Shown: piece by piece, positions 1-6,529 of the stretch
Layout: each line of letters opens with the position of its first letter
Position numbering within the stretch: position 1 is the first letter of the stretch
NCBI GenBank assembly: GCA_023136735.1
Contig: JAGLQQ010000023.1
Location: 1-9,922, forward strand
Direction of reading: 5' to 3'
DNA length: 9,922 bases
Origin: Candidatus Omnitrophota bacterium
Lineage (GTDB): Bacteria; Omnitrophota; Gorgyraeia; B26-G9
The notes under the pieces: model-generated
The model's input: the letters and a program-made list of their open reading frames with translations, nothing else
What the model was told of the DNA's origin: nothing
The model's database searches: none
Position numbers and translations under genes: made by a program

Positions 1-7
1 TTTACTC

Positions 8-32
8 CCGCCATAAAGATTGGCGGACAGGC
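8..32. repeat. CCGCC/GGCGG hairpin repeat, copy 1
   Basis: CCGCCA at 8-13 pairs perfectly with TGGCGG at 21-26 around a 7-base loop and is followed by ACAGGC (27-32). The same arrangement, a GC-rich stem followed directly by ACAGGC, recurs at 1811-1838. The similarity suggests a small dispersed palindromic element; its function is unknown. Confidence 0.5.
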
Positions 33-105
33 ATTCTCGTCCCGCATCCTGTGTGACTCCGAGGGAAATGGTGATTTTACGCGTCCATGCTAAAATCAAC
101 ATTTA

Positions 106-130
106 AATCCGCAAAAATAGTTCTCATATC
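106..130. repeat. 25-base dispersed repeat, copy 1
   Basis: These 25 bases (beginning aatccgcaaaaatag) are identical to 1716-1740. Counting the five bases before them, 29 of 30 match (101-130 versus 1711-1740); the similarity stops abruptly afterwards. Each copy lies in the non-coding region preceding a gene (moxR and the DUF58 gene), in the same orientation. It may be a remnant of a dispersed element or a shared regulatory or processing site; the sequence alone does not decide. Confidence 0.7.
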
Positions 131-175
131 CTATAGAAAAAATAAATAGTAGAGGAGGGGCTTGTCCCCGTTACA

Positions 176-216
176 AACTGTTTTTTAATCCGGGTTGATT
201 TGTATAAAAAACGGTT
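176..216. repeat. AT-rich inverted repeat
   Basis: AACTGTTTTTTA (176-187) pairs with TAAAAAACGGTT (205-216): 12 base pairs including one G-T wobble, around a 17-base loop. Runs of six T or A lie inside the stem, not after it, so it is not a classical intrinsic terminator. It could be a degraded element end. Confidence 0.45.
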
Positions 217-288
217 CATTCTCATCAAGAGCATGATTACAGAGATGATACTTAGTGTGCTTTAATCGTTGTCATCTTGTTTTAATCT

Positions 289-433
289 GTGTAATCGGGT
301 TCTTTCTTCCAACTTTAATAAGAAAGAATCAAAAACGGCGAAAAGAGTATTGACAAAATAATAAAAATTTGTAAAATAAAAAAGAGGACAGCGATTAATT
401 TCTATCAGTATATCAGTGTAATCAGGTTCTTTC
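289..433. repeat. 18-base direct repeat flanking the promoter
   Basis: The word gtgtaatcgggttctttc at 289-306 recurs at 416-433 with a single change (g at 297, a at 424). The copies are 127 bases apart and bracket the predicted promoter at 350-377. They could be binding sites for one regulator or just members of the degenerate taatc-type filler seen around them. Confidence 0.5.
350..377 (+). promoter_or_regulatory. Predicted sigma70-type promoter of moxR
   Basis: A perfect TTGACA -35 box (350-355) is followed after 16 bases by TAAAAT (372-377), five of six matches to the -10 consensus. Transcription would begin near 384 and leave a leader of about 100 bases before the moxR start at 487. It is the best promoter match I found in the window and probably drives moxR; whether transcription continues through the 507-base gap into the bat genes is not clear. 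Confidence 0.6.
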
Positions 434-473
434 GTTAAACTCTAAAATATTATTTTAAGATAAACATGCTTAC

Positions 474-481
474 AAAGGAGG
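474..481 (+). promoter_or_regulatory. Ribosome binding site fixing the moxR start
   Basis: AAAGGAGG (474-481) sits five bases before the ATG at 487. A longer reading frame from an ATG at 466 would put this strong Shine-Dalgarno sequence inside the coding region and has none of its own, so 487 is the preferred start. Confidence 0.8.
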
Positions 482-486
482 CAGAT

Positions 487-1479
487 ATGAGTAGCGGCAT
501 TACTGCAATCAATGAGAAAGTCCAGAAAGAAAGCGTATTCGTCAAAGATCTAAAAGCTCAGATAAAAAGTGTTATAATTGGACAGGAATATTTGATAGAC
601 CGGCTGATTGTAGGTATTCTTGCCAATGGGCATATATTGATAGAAGGTGTGCCCGGGCTGGCTAAAACCTTGTCAGTTAATGTGCTCTCCCAGGCTATTG
701 ATACGAAATTCCAAAGAATTCAGTTCACACCCGATCTGCTGCCGGCAGATCTTTTGGGTACGCTTGTATATAATCCCAAAGATGGACAGTTTACCACTAA
801 GAAAGGTCCGATATTCTCAAATATTATTCTGGCCGATGAAATAAATCGAGCGCCTGCTAAAGTACAAAGCGCATTGCTTGAGGCTATGCAGGAAAGACAG
901 GTGACTATTGGAGAAAGTACTTTTGCTCTTGATGTGCCGTTCATGGTTATGGCAACACAAAATCCTATTGAACAGGAGGGGACATATCCCTTGCCTGAGG
1001 CGCAGGTAGACAGGTTCATGTTAAAGTTAAAGGTAGATTATCCGACTAAAGATGAAGAGCTGCAGATTATACGCAGCATGGCGCAAACCAATAAAAAGAT
1101 AAAAATAGATCCGGTTATTAAGCCGAAAACCATACTAGAAGCCCGAAAAGTAGTCGATGAGATATATGTCGATGAAAAAATAGAAAAATATATATTGGAT
1201 ATAGTTTTTGCTACACGCAATCCGCGGGATTATAACCTCACGGATTTAATAGACATGATCCAGTACGGAGCATCGCCGCGGGCAAGCATTTATCTAATAA
1301 TTTGCGCTAAAGCGTATGCTTTTTTGCAAGGCAGAGGATATGTAACGCCTCAGGACGTAAAATCAATAGGTATGGACGTGCTGCGTCATCGGGTTGTTGC
1401 CTCCTACGAAGCAGAAGCCGAGAGTAAAACCAGCGAAGATATTATCAAGAATATTTTTGATGAGATAGAAGTACCTTAA
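487..1479 (+). CDS. moxR: MoxR-family AAA+ ATPase
   Basis: A 330-residue cytoplasmic AAA+ ATPase of the MoxR family. Visible motifs are Walker A GVPGLAKT (about residues 54-61), Walker B with LADEIN (about 115-120), sensor 1 in ATQNP (156-160), the arginine finger in EAQVDRF (Arg176) and sensor 2 in GASPRAS (Arg265). Length and the C-terminal helical lid are normal, so it looks complete and active. MoxR ATPases work with VWA-domain partners as chaperones or metal-insertion and assembly factors; the DUF58, BatA and BatB proteins encoded downstream are the expected partners. The start at 487 is chosen for its strong ribosome binding site. Unusually, 507 non-coding bases separate it from the DUF58 gene, which normally follows closely, so it may be transcribed partly on its own. 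Confidence 0.95.
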   Translation: MSSGITAINEKVQKESVFVKDLKAQIKSVIIGQEYLIDRLIVGILANGHILIEGVPGLAKTLSVNVLSQAIDTKFQRIQFTPDLLPADLLGTLVYNPKDGQFTTKKGPIFSNIILADEINRAPAKVQSALLEAMQERQVTIGESTFALDVPFMVMATQNPIEQEGTYPLPEAQVDRFMLKLKVDYPTKDEELQIIRSMAQTNKKIKIDPVIKPKTILEARKVVDEIYVDEKIEKYILDIVFATRNPRDYNLTDLIDMIQYGASPRASIYLIICAKAYAFLQGRGYVTPQDVKSIGMDVLRHRVVASYEAEAESKTSEDIIKNIFDEIEVP

Positions 1480-1499
1480 CGCAAAAGAAATTATTAATT

Positions 1500-1567
1500 G
1501 CGAGTGATGAATTATAAGTGACGAGTTATGAGACAATAAGACCGAAGGATGAAGGATGATCACTCGC
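1500..1567. repeat. 9-base perfect inverted repeat
   Basis: GCGAGTGAT (1500-1508) and ATCACTCGC (1559-1567) are exact reverse complements enclosing 50 bases just downstream of moxR. No T-run follows the right arm, so it is not an evident intrinsic terminator, though it could fold in the mRNA behind moxR. Confidence 0.5.
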
Positions 1568-1715
1568 TTTGCTCATTAGGACGAGGGACGAGAAAGAAAT
1601 TACAAATGACGAATTGCGAGTTACGAATGAAAAGCGAGAAAAGCAAAGCTGCTGATGGCTCTTAGCAAAAACAAAAGTAAAGTAAAACAAAAAAAAGAGG
1701 GTGATGGATCATTTT

Positions 1716-1740
1716 AATCCGCAAAAATAGTTCTCATATC
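1716..1740. repeat. 25-base dispersed repeat, copy 2
   Basis: Identical to 106-130, in the same orientation, 271 bases from its start to the DUF58 start codon (copy 1 begins 381 bases before the moxR start). Similarity ends abruptly after the cat-atc end of the repeat. Confidence 0.7.
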
Positions 1741-1810
1741 TTAGGAGTGTGAGCATCTTTTGGTGATAGCGTTTAAGATCGATCAGTACTTAAGTTTTAA
1801 TGAAAAAAGT

Positions 1811-1838
1811 GTCCCCGCCAGAAAAAGGCGGGACAGGC
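1811..1838. repeat. CCCGCC/GGCGGG hairpin repeat, copy 2
   Basis: CCCGCC (1814-1819) pairs with GGCGGG (1827-1832); GTC/GAC extends the stem past one unpaired C. ACAGGC follows at 1833-1838, as in copy 1 near the left edge. No T-run follows, so it does not look like a standard terminator. It is probably a dispersed palindromic element of this genome. Confidence 0.55.
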
Positions 1839-1986
1839 AACTATTGCAGGACAAGACAAGCTCTTATGCTGAAAGCTGATGTTGATTTTTGTAGCAATTC
1901 TTAGTAATCTGTAATATATAACTTTTAATTTGTAACTATTATTCCGTAACTAGTAATTCAGAACTAATAACTAATAATTCGCAGCT

Positions 1987-2868
1987 ATGTTACCTAAAGA
2001 AATCATAAAAAAAATCCGCAGAATAGAGATCAAAACTTCCCGCATGGTCAACGATGTGTTCGCCGGTCAATACCATAGTGTATTTAAAGGCCGGGGCATG
2101 GAGTTTGACGAGGTGCGTGAATATCAGCCCGGAGACGAGATTCGCTCCATAGACTGGAATGTTACTGCCCGTATGGGCCATCCTTTTATAAAAAAGTTTG
2201 TTGAAGAGCGGCAGCTTACGGTAATGCTGCTTATGGACGCCTCAGGGTCGAGTTTTTTTGGAACAAAAGGACAATTGAAAAGCGAGATTGCTGCTGAACT
2301 TTGCTCCGTGCTTGCATACTCGGCAATAAAAAATAATGATCGGGTAGGCTTGATCATATTTTCAGACCGCATTGAAAAATTCATACCTCCGCGTAAAGGT
2401 TCCCGCCATGTTTTAAGGGTCATCCGCGAGGTGCTGTATCACAAGCCTCAAGGTAAGAAAACAGATATTCGCTGCGCACTGGATTATTTAAATAATGTTA
2501 TGCATAAAAAGACAGTTTCTTTTTTAATCTCTGACTTCTTGGACTGCGAGTTTAAAAAACAGCTATCGATTACCAATAAAAGGCATGACCTGATCGCGGT
2601 TGCAATAACAGATCCGCGGGAGCAGGAATTACCGAAGACAGGGATTATCCGTTTTGAAGACGCGGAAACTCAGGAAGTATGTTTGATTGATGCGGCAGAC
2701 AAAACATTGCGGGAAGCGTTTGCAAAAAATAGCGCTATTGTTTTAGCAAAGAGAGAGAAGGTGTTTAAGCACTCAGGAGTGGATCTCATTAATATCAGTA
2801 CTGATAAGCCTTACACAAAAGAATTAATCCGTTTTTTTCGTAAAAGAGAAAAGAAAAGAAAAAGATAA
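1987..2868 (+). CDS. DUF58 / VWA-like protein partner of MoxR
   Basis: A 293-residue DUF58-family protein, predicted soluble. The family signature is plain: GRGMEFDEVREYQPGD followed by IRSIDWNVTAR (residues 35-62). A VWA-like fold follows, with MIDAS-type residues in DASGS (84-88), a threonine near 159 and an aspartate at 183 (ISDF). DUF58 proteins are nearly always encoded beside a MoxR ATPase and are thought to be its cytoplasmic VWA partner. The C-terminus is very basic (RKREKKRKR). The start is fixed by an in-frame TAA at 1975-1977, only nine bases upstream of the ATG; no clear Shine-Dalgarno sequence precedes it, which is odd for the first gene after a long gap. The next gene begins after two bases, so they are translated as one unit. 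Confidence 0.93.
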   Translation: MLPKEIIKKIRRIEIKTSRMVNDVFAGQYHSVFKGRGMEFDEVREYQPGDEIRSIDWNVTARMGHPFIKKFVEERQLTVMLLMDASGSSFFGTKGQLKSEIAAELCSVLAYSAIKNNDRVGLIIFSDRIEKFIPPRKGSRHVLRVIREVLYHKPQGKKTDIRCALDYLNNVMHKKTVSFLISDFLDCEFKKQLSITNKRHDLIAVAITDPREQELPKTGIIRFEDAETQEVCLIDAADKTLREAFAKNSAIVLAKREKVFKHSGVDLINISTDKPYTKELIRFFRKREKKRKR

Positions 2869-2870
2869 AA

Positions 2871-3821
2871 ATGCTGAACATTAGAGCAAAGATTGTTTTT
2901 ATATCAACCTGCTTGATGGCCTTTAGTTTTGTTTTGCGGCCATTTGCGTACTGCGCGGACGCGGACATAAGTGCCAGCGTTGACATGCATGAAATGACAA
3001 TCGGTGATACTATTAATTACAGGGTTCTTATAAATCTGCCAGTTGACGCGCGGCTTAAAGAGCCTTTTGCCGCGGAAGGCTCACTTGGCGAATTTGTTAT
3101 TCGCCATTTTCAATGGCGAGAGGAAAAAGATAATCAGCAGAAGTTTTTTTTGGAGTATGTGCTAAGTATATTTAAAACAGGCAAGCATGAAATCCCGGAA
3201 TATAATATAGAGTATCGCGGCGCATCGAAAGATCAATGGCAGGCATTAAACGCAAAGGCGATTGAGATAACAGTGCAAAGTGTTCTGGGCGATGCCAAGG
3301 AGCCGGCACTAAAGCCGCTAAAACCTAAGATTATAATTTGGCGCGATTTGTTGCCCTGGCTTGGCGGTCTTCTTTTGATCGCAGGTGCTCTGTGGGCTGG
3401 TTTTAAGTTCTGGCAGTCGAAACATAAGGCATTACATGAGGAAGTTATCGTTGAAGCGGCACATATTATTGCCTATCGGGAGTTAAACGCATTGGAAAAT
3501 GAAAATTTAATTACGCGGGGGATGATAGAACAGTACTATGAAAAACTTTCCGGCTGTCTCCGGCATTATTTGGAAAACCGATTTTTCCTAAGAGCTCCCT
3601 GGATGTCGACAGAAGAGTTTTTACAGGAAGTAAAGTCATCGCCGGTATTAAATTCAGCGCAAAGAGCATCGCTTAAGGATTTTTTATTGTTGTCGGATTT
3701 AGTGAAATTTGCTCGTTATGGATCATCGGGCAAAGAAGCCAGTGAAGCTTTCACCGGAGCGAAGAATTTTATTGATCAGACAAAGCAAGCAGATACAGTA
3801 GAGGAGAAGATTAAGCCGTGA
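2871..3821 (+). CDS. Small BatD-like, DUF4381-like membrane protein
   Basis: A 316-residue predicted bitopic membrane protein. A signal peptide occupies about residues 1-29 (hydrophobic core around FISTCLMAFSFVL, cut near AYCA). Residues 30-140 look like one Ig-like beta domain beginning ISASVDMHEMTIGD, the start typical of BatD-type domains. A membrane segment spans about 160-180, and a helical cytoplasmic domain follows (about 195-305) with YYEKLSGCLRHYLENRF and the end LVKFARYG. The cytoplasmic domain resembles the C-terminal part of BatD encoded at 6530-8362. Proteins of this kind commonly sit between the DUF58 and batA genes. It ends in a GTGA overlap with batA, implying coupled translation. 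Function is unknown; anchoring or docking within the Bat complex is inferred. Confidence 0.8.
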   Translation: MLNIRAKIVFISTCLMAFSFVLRPFAYCADADISASVDMHEMTIGDTINYRVLINLPVDARLKEPFAAEGSLGEFVIRHFQWREEKDNQQKFFLEYVLSIFKTGKHEIPEYNIEYRGASKDQWQALNAKAIEITVQSVLGDAKEPALKPLKPKIIIWRDLLPWLGGLLLIAGALWAGFKFWQSKHKALHEEVIVEAAHIIAYRELNALENENLITRGMIEQYYEKLSGCLRHYLENRFFLRAPWMSTEEFLQEVKSSPVLNSAQRASLKDFLLLSDLVKFARYGSSGKEASEAFTGAKNFIDQTKQADTVEEKIKP

Positions 3822-4807
3822 TCCTTAAAAACCCATGGGTGCTTTTACTTCTAGGATTAGTGCTGCTCTTATGCCTGGAGCATAAAAAAAATAAAGCATC
3901 TGTACGTTTTTCATCAAATACCTTAATCAAAGGATTGCCGGTGAGCTTAAGAGTGAAGGCTTTGAAATATTTCATTGCGCTGCGCATGGTAATCCTGGCG
4001 CTTTTTATTATTGCCTTGGCCCGCCCCCAAATGCCTATTGCTCAAGAGCGTATATTTAAAGAAGGGGTGGACATAGTGCTTGTTTTGGATACTTCAACAA
4101 GCATGCAAGCGCTTGATTTTAAGATAAGAGGAACGCGGTATAATCGACTGCATGTTGTTAAGCAGGTGGTAGAGCGGTTTATTGATGAGCGGGTCAATGA
4201 CCGCATTGGCATGGTTGCTTTTGCCGGGCGGCCATATATTGTGTGTCCGCTAACACTGGATCATAGCTGGCTTTTATCAAACTTAGACAGAGTGCAAATA
4301 GGTATGGTTGAGGACGGTACTGCGGTCGGATCAAGTCTTGCCGCTGCTCTTAATCGGCTGAGGAGCTCGCAGGCAAAAACAAAAATAATTATTCTTTTAA
4401 CAGACGGACGTAATAATGCCGGAAAGATAACGCCGCTGACCGCGGCTGACGCGGCACGGGCAATGGGTGTAAAAATATATACGATAGGGGCAGGCAGCAT
4501 CGGCCAGGTGCCTTATCCCGTTAAAGACGCGTTTGGCCGGGATAATATACAGTATGTTGAAGTGGATATGGACGAATCGTCTCTGGCAAAAATCGCTGAG
4601 GTCACTTCTGGAAAATATTTTCGGGCAACAGATACAGCGTCATTGCGGAAAGTTTATGAAACTATCAATGCGCTTGAGACTACGCCATTTAAGCAGCCGA
4701 TTTATAGGCACTATGATGAAAAGTACAGTTTGTTTTTAATGTGCGCGTTTATTCTTTTGCTAATAGAGCAGGTATTGGCAAATACTGTTTTGCGGAAAAT
4801 CCCATAA
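3818..4807 (+). CDS. batA: BatA, membrane-anchored VWA protein
   Basis: A 329-residue inner-membrane VWA protein. Membrane segments lie at about 5-20, 52-68 and 304-322; the second ends in the characteristic ALARPQ. The VWA domain (about 83-285) has a full MIDAS: DTSTS (Asp91, Ser93, Ser95), Thr168 in EDGTAVGSS, and Asp196 in LLTDGRNNAG. The MIDAS should bind a divalent metal and mediate contacts with partners such as MoxR or BatB. It starts with GTG at 3818, overlapping the previous stop by four bases, with GAGGAGAAG at 3801-3809 as ribosome binding site. BatA and the adjacent BatB are paralogues of the same layout; assignment as BatA rests on gene order and the DGxNNAG form of the third MIDAS motif. 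Confidence 0.92.
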   Translation: MILKNPWVLLLLGLVLLLCLEHKKNKASVRFSSNTLIKGLPVSLRVKALKYFIALRMVILALFIIALARPQMPIAQERIFKEGVDIVLVLDTSTSMQALDFKIRGTRYNRLHVVKQVVERFIDERVNDRIGMVAFAGRPYIVCPLTLDHSWLLSNLDRVQIGMVEDGTAVGSSLAAALNRLRSSQAKTKIIILLTDGRNNAGKITPLTAADAARAMGVKIYTIGAGSIGQVPYPVKDAFGRDNIQYVEVDMDESSLAKIAEVTSGKYFRATDTASLRKVYETINALETTPFKQPIYRHYDEKYSLFLMCAFILLLIEQVLANTVLRKIP

Positions 4808-4814
4808 TGTGCTT

Positions 4815-4821
4815 AAAGGAG
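4815..4821 (+). promoter_or_regulatory. Ribosome binding site of batB
   Basis: AAAGGAG lies 11 bases before the ATG at 4833, inside the 25-base batA-batB gap. It supports that start and gives batB its own initiation, unlike the overlapping junctions elsewhere in the cluster. Confidence 0.65.
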
Positions 4822-4832
4822 AAACTTAAAGC

Positions 4833-5837
4833 ATGACTTTTGTTAATACACATTTTAATTATTTATTTCTGGCTTTTTTTGTCTTGATTGTGTTTTTGAT
4901 TGTCGCGGCAAAACAAAAGGCTGCTTTGCTTGAGGCCTTTGCTGATAAACGTTCTCTTGCTTGGCTGGTAGCAAAGTATAGCCGGAAAAAAGATTTTCTT
5001 AAAGCAGTACTGATTGTATTCGCGGCATTTTTTGTTATAGTTGCTCTGCTCAGGCCGCAATGGGGTTTTGTTTGGGAAGAGGTGGAGCATAAGGGTGTGG
5101 ATGTAATGATCGCGGTAGATGTATCCCGGAGCATGATGACAAAAGATGTCCTTCCTAGCCGACTAGAAAGAACAAAGCTTGCCTTGGAGGATTTGGTAGG
5201 GCAGTTACAGGGAGATCGTATTGGATTGATAGCCTTTGCCGGGAGTGCTTTTGTCCAGTGTCCGCTGACTATAGACTATAATGGATTTTTACTAGCAGTG
5301 CGGGATTTAAATGAGTCTCTTATTCCTAAGGCAGGTACAAATATAGAAAATGCTATAATTGAAGCAATGCAGAGTTTCGGCAAAGGCTCTGAGGGCGCGG
5401 ATAGAACATTGGTTATTATAACTGATGGAGAAAGCCATGTTGGTGACGCGCTTAAGGTAGCAGCTAAAGCAAAACAGGAGAGCATTAAAATTCATACTAT
5501 AGGTGTGGGAACAACGCAGGGTGAACTGATAGAAATTAAAGATGAAGAGGGGAAGCTGAGTTATATTAAAGATCAGAGGGGCCAAATAGTAAAGTCCAGG
5601 CTTAATGAAAAGGCTTTGCAGGAGATTGCTTTAAGCAGCGGCGGGATCTATATCAAATCAACGCCGCGGGAATTTGGATTGGAGCGGCTTTATAATAGCA
5701 AGATTATGGATATGGAAAAAAGAAAAATGAAAAGTACAATAGAAAAGCGTCGCACAGATCGTTTTCAGCTGCCCCTTATACTGGCTTTTTTATTACTGTT
5801 TATAGAACCGTTTATCAGCAACCAAAAAAACACATGA
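4833..5837 (+). CDS. batB: BatB, membrane-anchored VWA protein
   Basis: A 334-residue inner-membrane VWA protein and paralogue of BatA. Membrane segments are at about 8-25, 56-73 and 312-328; the second is followed by LLRPQWG, a hallmark of BatA/BatB proteins. The VWA domain (about 88-290) has an intact MIDAS: DVSRS (Asp96, Ser98, Ser100), Thr169 in KAGTNIENAI and Asp198 in ITDGESHVG. A basic stretch (KRKMKSTIEKRRTDR, about 296-310) precedes the last membrane helix. BatB is expected to act with BatA and the TPR protein BatC in the envelope complex. Its last four bases form an ATGA overlap with batC. Confidence 0.92.
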   Translation: MTFVNTHFNYLFLAFFVLIVFLIVAAKQKAALLEAFADKRSLAWLVAKYSRKKDFLKAVLIVFAAFFVIVALLRPQWGFVWEEVEHKGVDVMIAVDVSRSMMTKDVLPSRLERTKLALEDLVGQLQGDRIGLIAFAGSAFVQCPLTIDYNGFLLAVRDLNESLIPKAGTNIENAIIEAMQSFGKGSEGADRTLVIITDGESHVGDALKVAAKAKQESIKIHTIGVGTTQGELIEIKDEEGKLSYIKDQRGQIVKSRLNEKALQEIALSSGGIYIKSTPREFGLERLYNSKIMDMEKRKMKSTIEKRRTDRFQLPLILAFLLLFIEPFISNQKNT

Positions 5838-6523
5838 AAAAAAATATTTTATTAATTTTAAGCGTGATCATAAGCTTGGGTTCTTTGGTCTCATCAGCGC
5901 TGGGTGAGGAAAAAGCGACGAGCGCTGAGCAATCATATAATAAGGGGATAGATTTTTACAAGGAGCTTGATTATAATAAGGCTATTGATAACTTTCTTGG
6001 GTCTTTTAATACGGACAACAGCAAACTTGAACAATGGATAAACTATAATCTAGGTAATGCTGCCTGTGCTCAAGGGCAAAAAGTGCAGGCATCCAATCCC
6101 CAAGCAGCACAGGAGGCGTACTCGCAAGCATTGGAGTTTTTCCGTCGGGCTATAGAACTTAATTCGCAGGATCAAAACGCGAAGCACAATTATGAATTAA
6201 CCGCATTAAAGCTTGAGCAGGCTAAAGCGCAACAGCAGAATAACGAAAAACAGCAAAATGACGAGCAGCAGGAGCAACAGCAGAAAGACGAGCAGCAAGA
6301 TAAGCAAGAGCAAGCAAAAAAATCAGATAATGATCAAGCTCAGTCCTCAGACAAGGGAGATCAGCCGCAGGAAAATACTCAGCAGCAGGGACAGCCGCAG
6401 GAGATGACCAAAGAGCAGGCAAAGATGCTTTTGGAGAACTTTCAAAATTCAGAAGATGGGCCTACGGGATTGCGCCAGCTTCAGCAAAAGGCTGAGGGCG
6501 CAAGGGGAGACAAAGACTGGTAA
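5834..6523 (+). CDS. batC: BatC, exported TPR protein with Q-rich tail
   Basis: A 229-residue protein with a signal peptide (about residues 1-24, core ILLILSVIISLGSLVSSALG), TPR-type repeats at about 30-122 (AEQSYNKGIDFYKELDYNKAI, then a second helical pair ending in AKHNYEL), and a long low-complexity segment rich in Gln, Lys, Glu and Asp at about 128-189. The last 40 residues return to ordinary composition and end in KDW, an ending I recall as typical of BatC proteins. TPRs should bind protein partners, probably the VWA proteins BatA and BatB, on the outer face of the inner membrane. Translation is coupled to batB by a four-base overlap. The charged Q-rich linker is common in BatC but varies in length; no break or frameshift is seen. 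Confidence 0.9.
   Translation: MKKNILLILSVIISLGSLVSSALGEEKATSAEQSYNKGIDFYKELDYNKAIDNFLGSFNTDNSKLEQWINYNLGNAACAQGQKVQASNPQAAQEAYSQALEFFRRAIELNSQDQNAKHNYELTALKLEQAKAQQQNNEKQQNDEQQEQQQKDEQQDKQEQAKKSDNDQAQSSDKGDQPQENTQQQGQPQEMTKEQAKMLLENFQNSEDGPTGLRQLQQKAEGARGDKDW
6260..6313 (+). repeat. Imperfect 27-base tandem repeat in batC
   Basis: Two neighbouring 9-codon units encode DEQQEQQQK (residues 143-151) and DEQQDKQEQ (152-160); the bases gacgagcagca are shared exactly at 6260-6270 and 6287-6297. The unit probably arose by slippage in the CAG-rich stretch and suggests the linker can change length. Confidence 0.5.
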
Positions 6524-6529
6524 GATAAC

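Larger units (their letters stand above)
1..486. other. Non-coding leader upstream of moxR
   Basis: No convincing gene lies here. The stretch holds a GGCGG hairpin (8-26), one copy of a dispersed repeat (106-130), an AT-rich inverted repeat (176-216), an imperfect direct repeat (289-306 and 416-433), and a sigma70-like promoter (350-377). A 34-codon frame is open on the minus strand from an ATG at 102-100 to the left edge, but it has no ribosome binding site and overlaps the hairpin repeat, so I do not call it a gene. The region 220-300 is built from degenerate words such as gattaca, taatc and tgtgtaatc, typical of decayed intergenic filler. Confidence 0.7.
1480..1986. other. Repeat-filled gap inside the bat operon
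   Basis: 507 bases with no credible gene. The left part (about 1491-1635) consists of purine-biased degenerate words such as gaattataagtgacgag, acgaattgcgag and ttacgaatg; the right part (about 1900-1982) carries the same words as reverse complements (taatttgtaac, ccgtaactagtaattc, taataattcgc). Between them are a copy of the 25-base repeat (1716-1740) and a GGCGG hairpin (1811-1838). A weak promoter-like pair, TTGATT (1882-1887) and TAATCT (1905-1910), may serve the downstream genes. The arrangement suggests insertion and decay of a small non-coding element; this is inference. Confidence 0.7.

Noticed and set aside
157..186. GGGG-loop-CCCC followed by T6 as a terminator of an upstream gene
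   Set aside because: The stem has only four pairs and the T-run begins 11 bases later, too weak and too distant.
720..1019. 99-codon minus-strand frame inside moxR
   Set aside because: It is antisense to the conserved Walker B and sensor regions of MoxR, with no independent start signal or recognisable domain.
1363..1563. 66-codon minus-strand frame across the moxR end and the gap
   Set aside because: It overlaps the end of moxR and translates degenerate repeat words into a low-complexity His/Ile/Ser peptide; there is no ribosome binding site.
1500..1567. Inverted repeat as the moxR terminator
   Set aside because: The arms are 50 bases apart and no T-run follows.
1480..1986. CRISPR array in the repeat-rich gap
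   Set aside because: The repeats are degenerate, irregularly spaced and inverted; there are no identical repeats with uniform spacers and no cas genes.
4859..5134. Minus-strand frames inside batB (and similar ones in DUF58, batA and batC)
   Set aside because: All lie opposite strongly conserved coding sequence, lack ribosome binding sites and show no domain.
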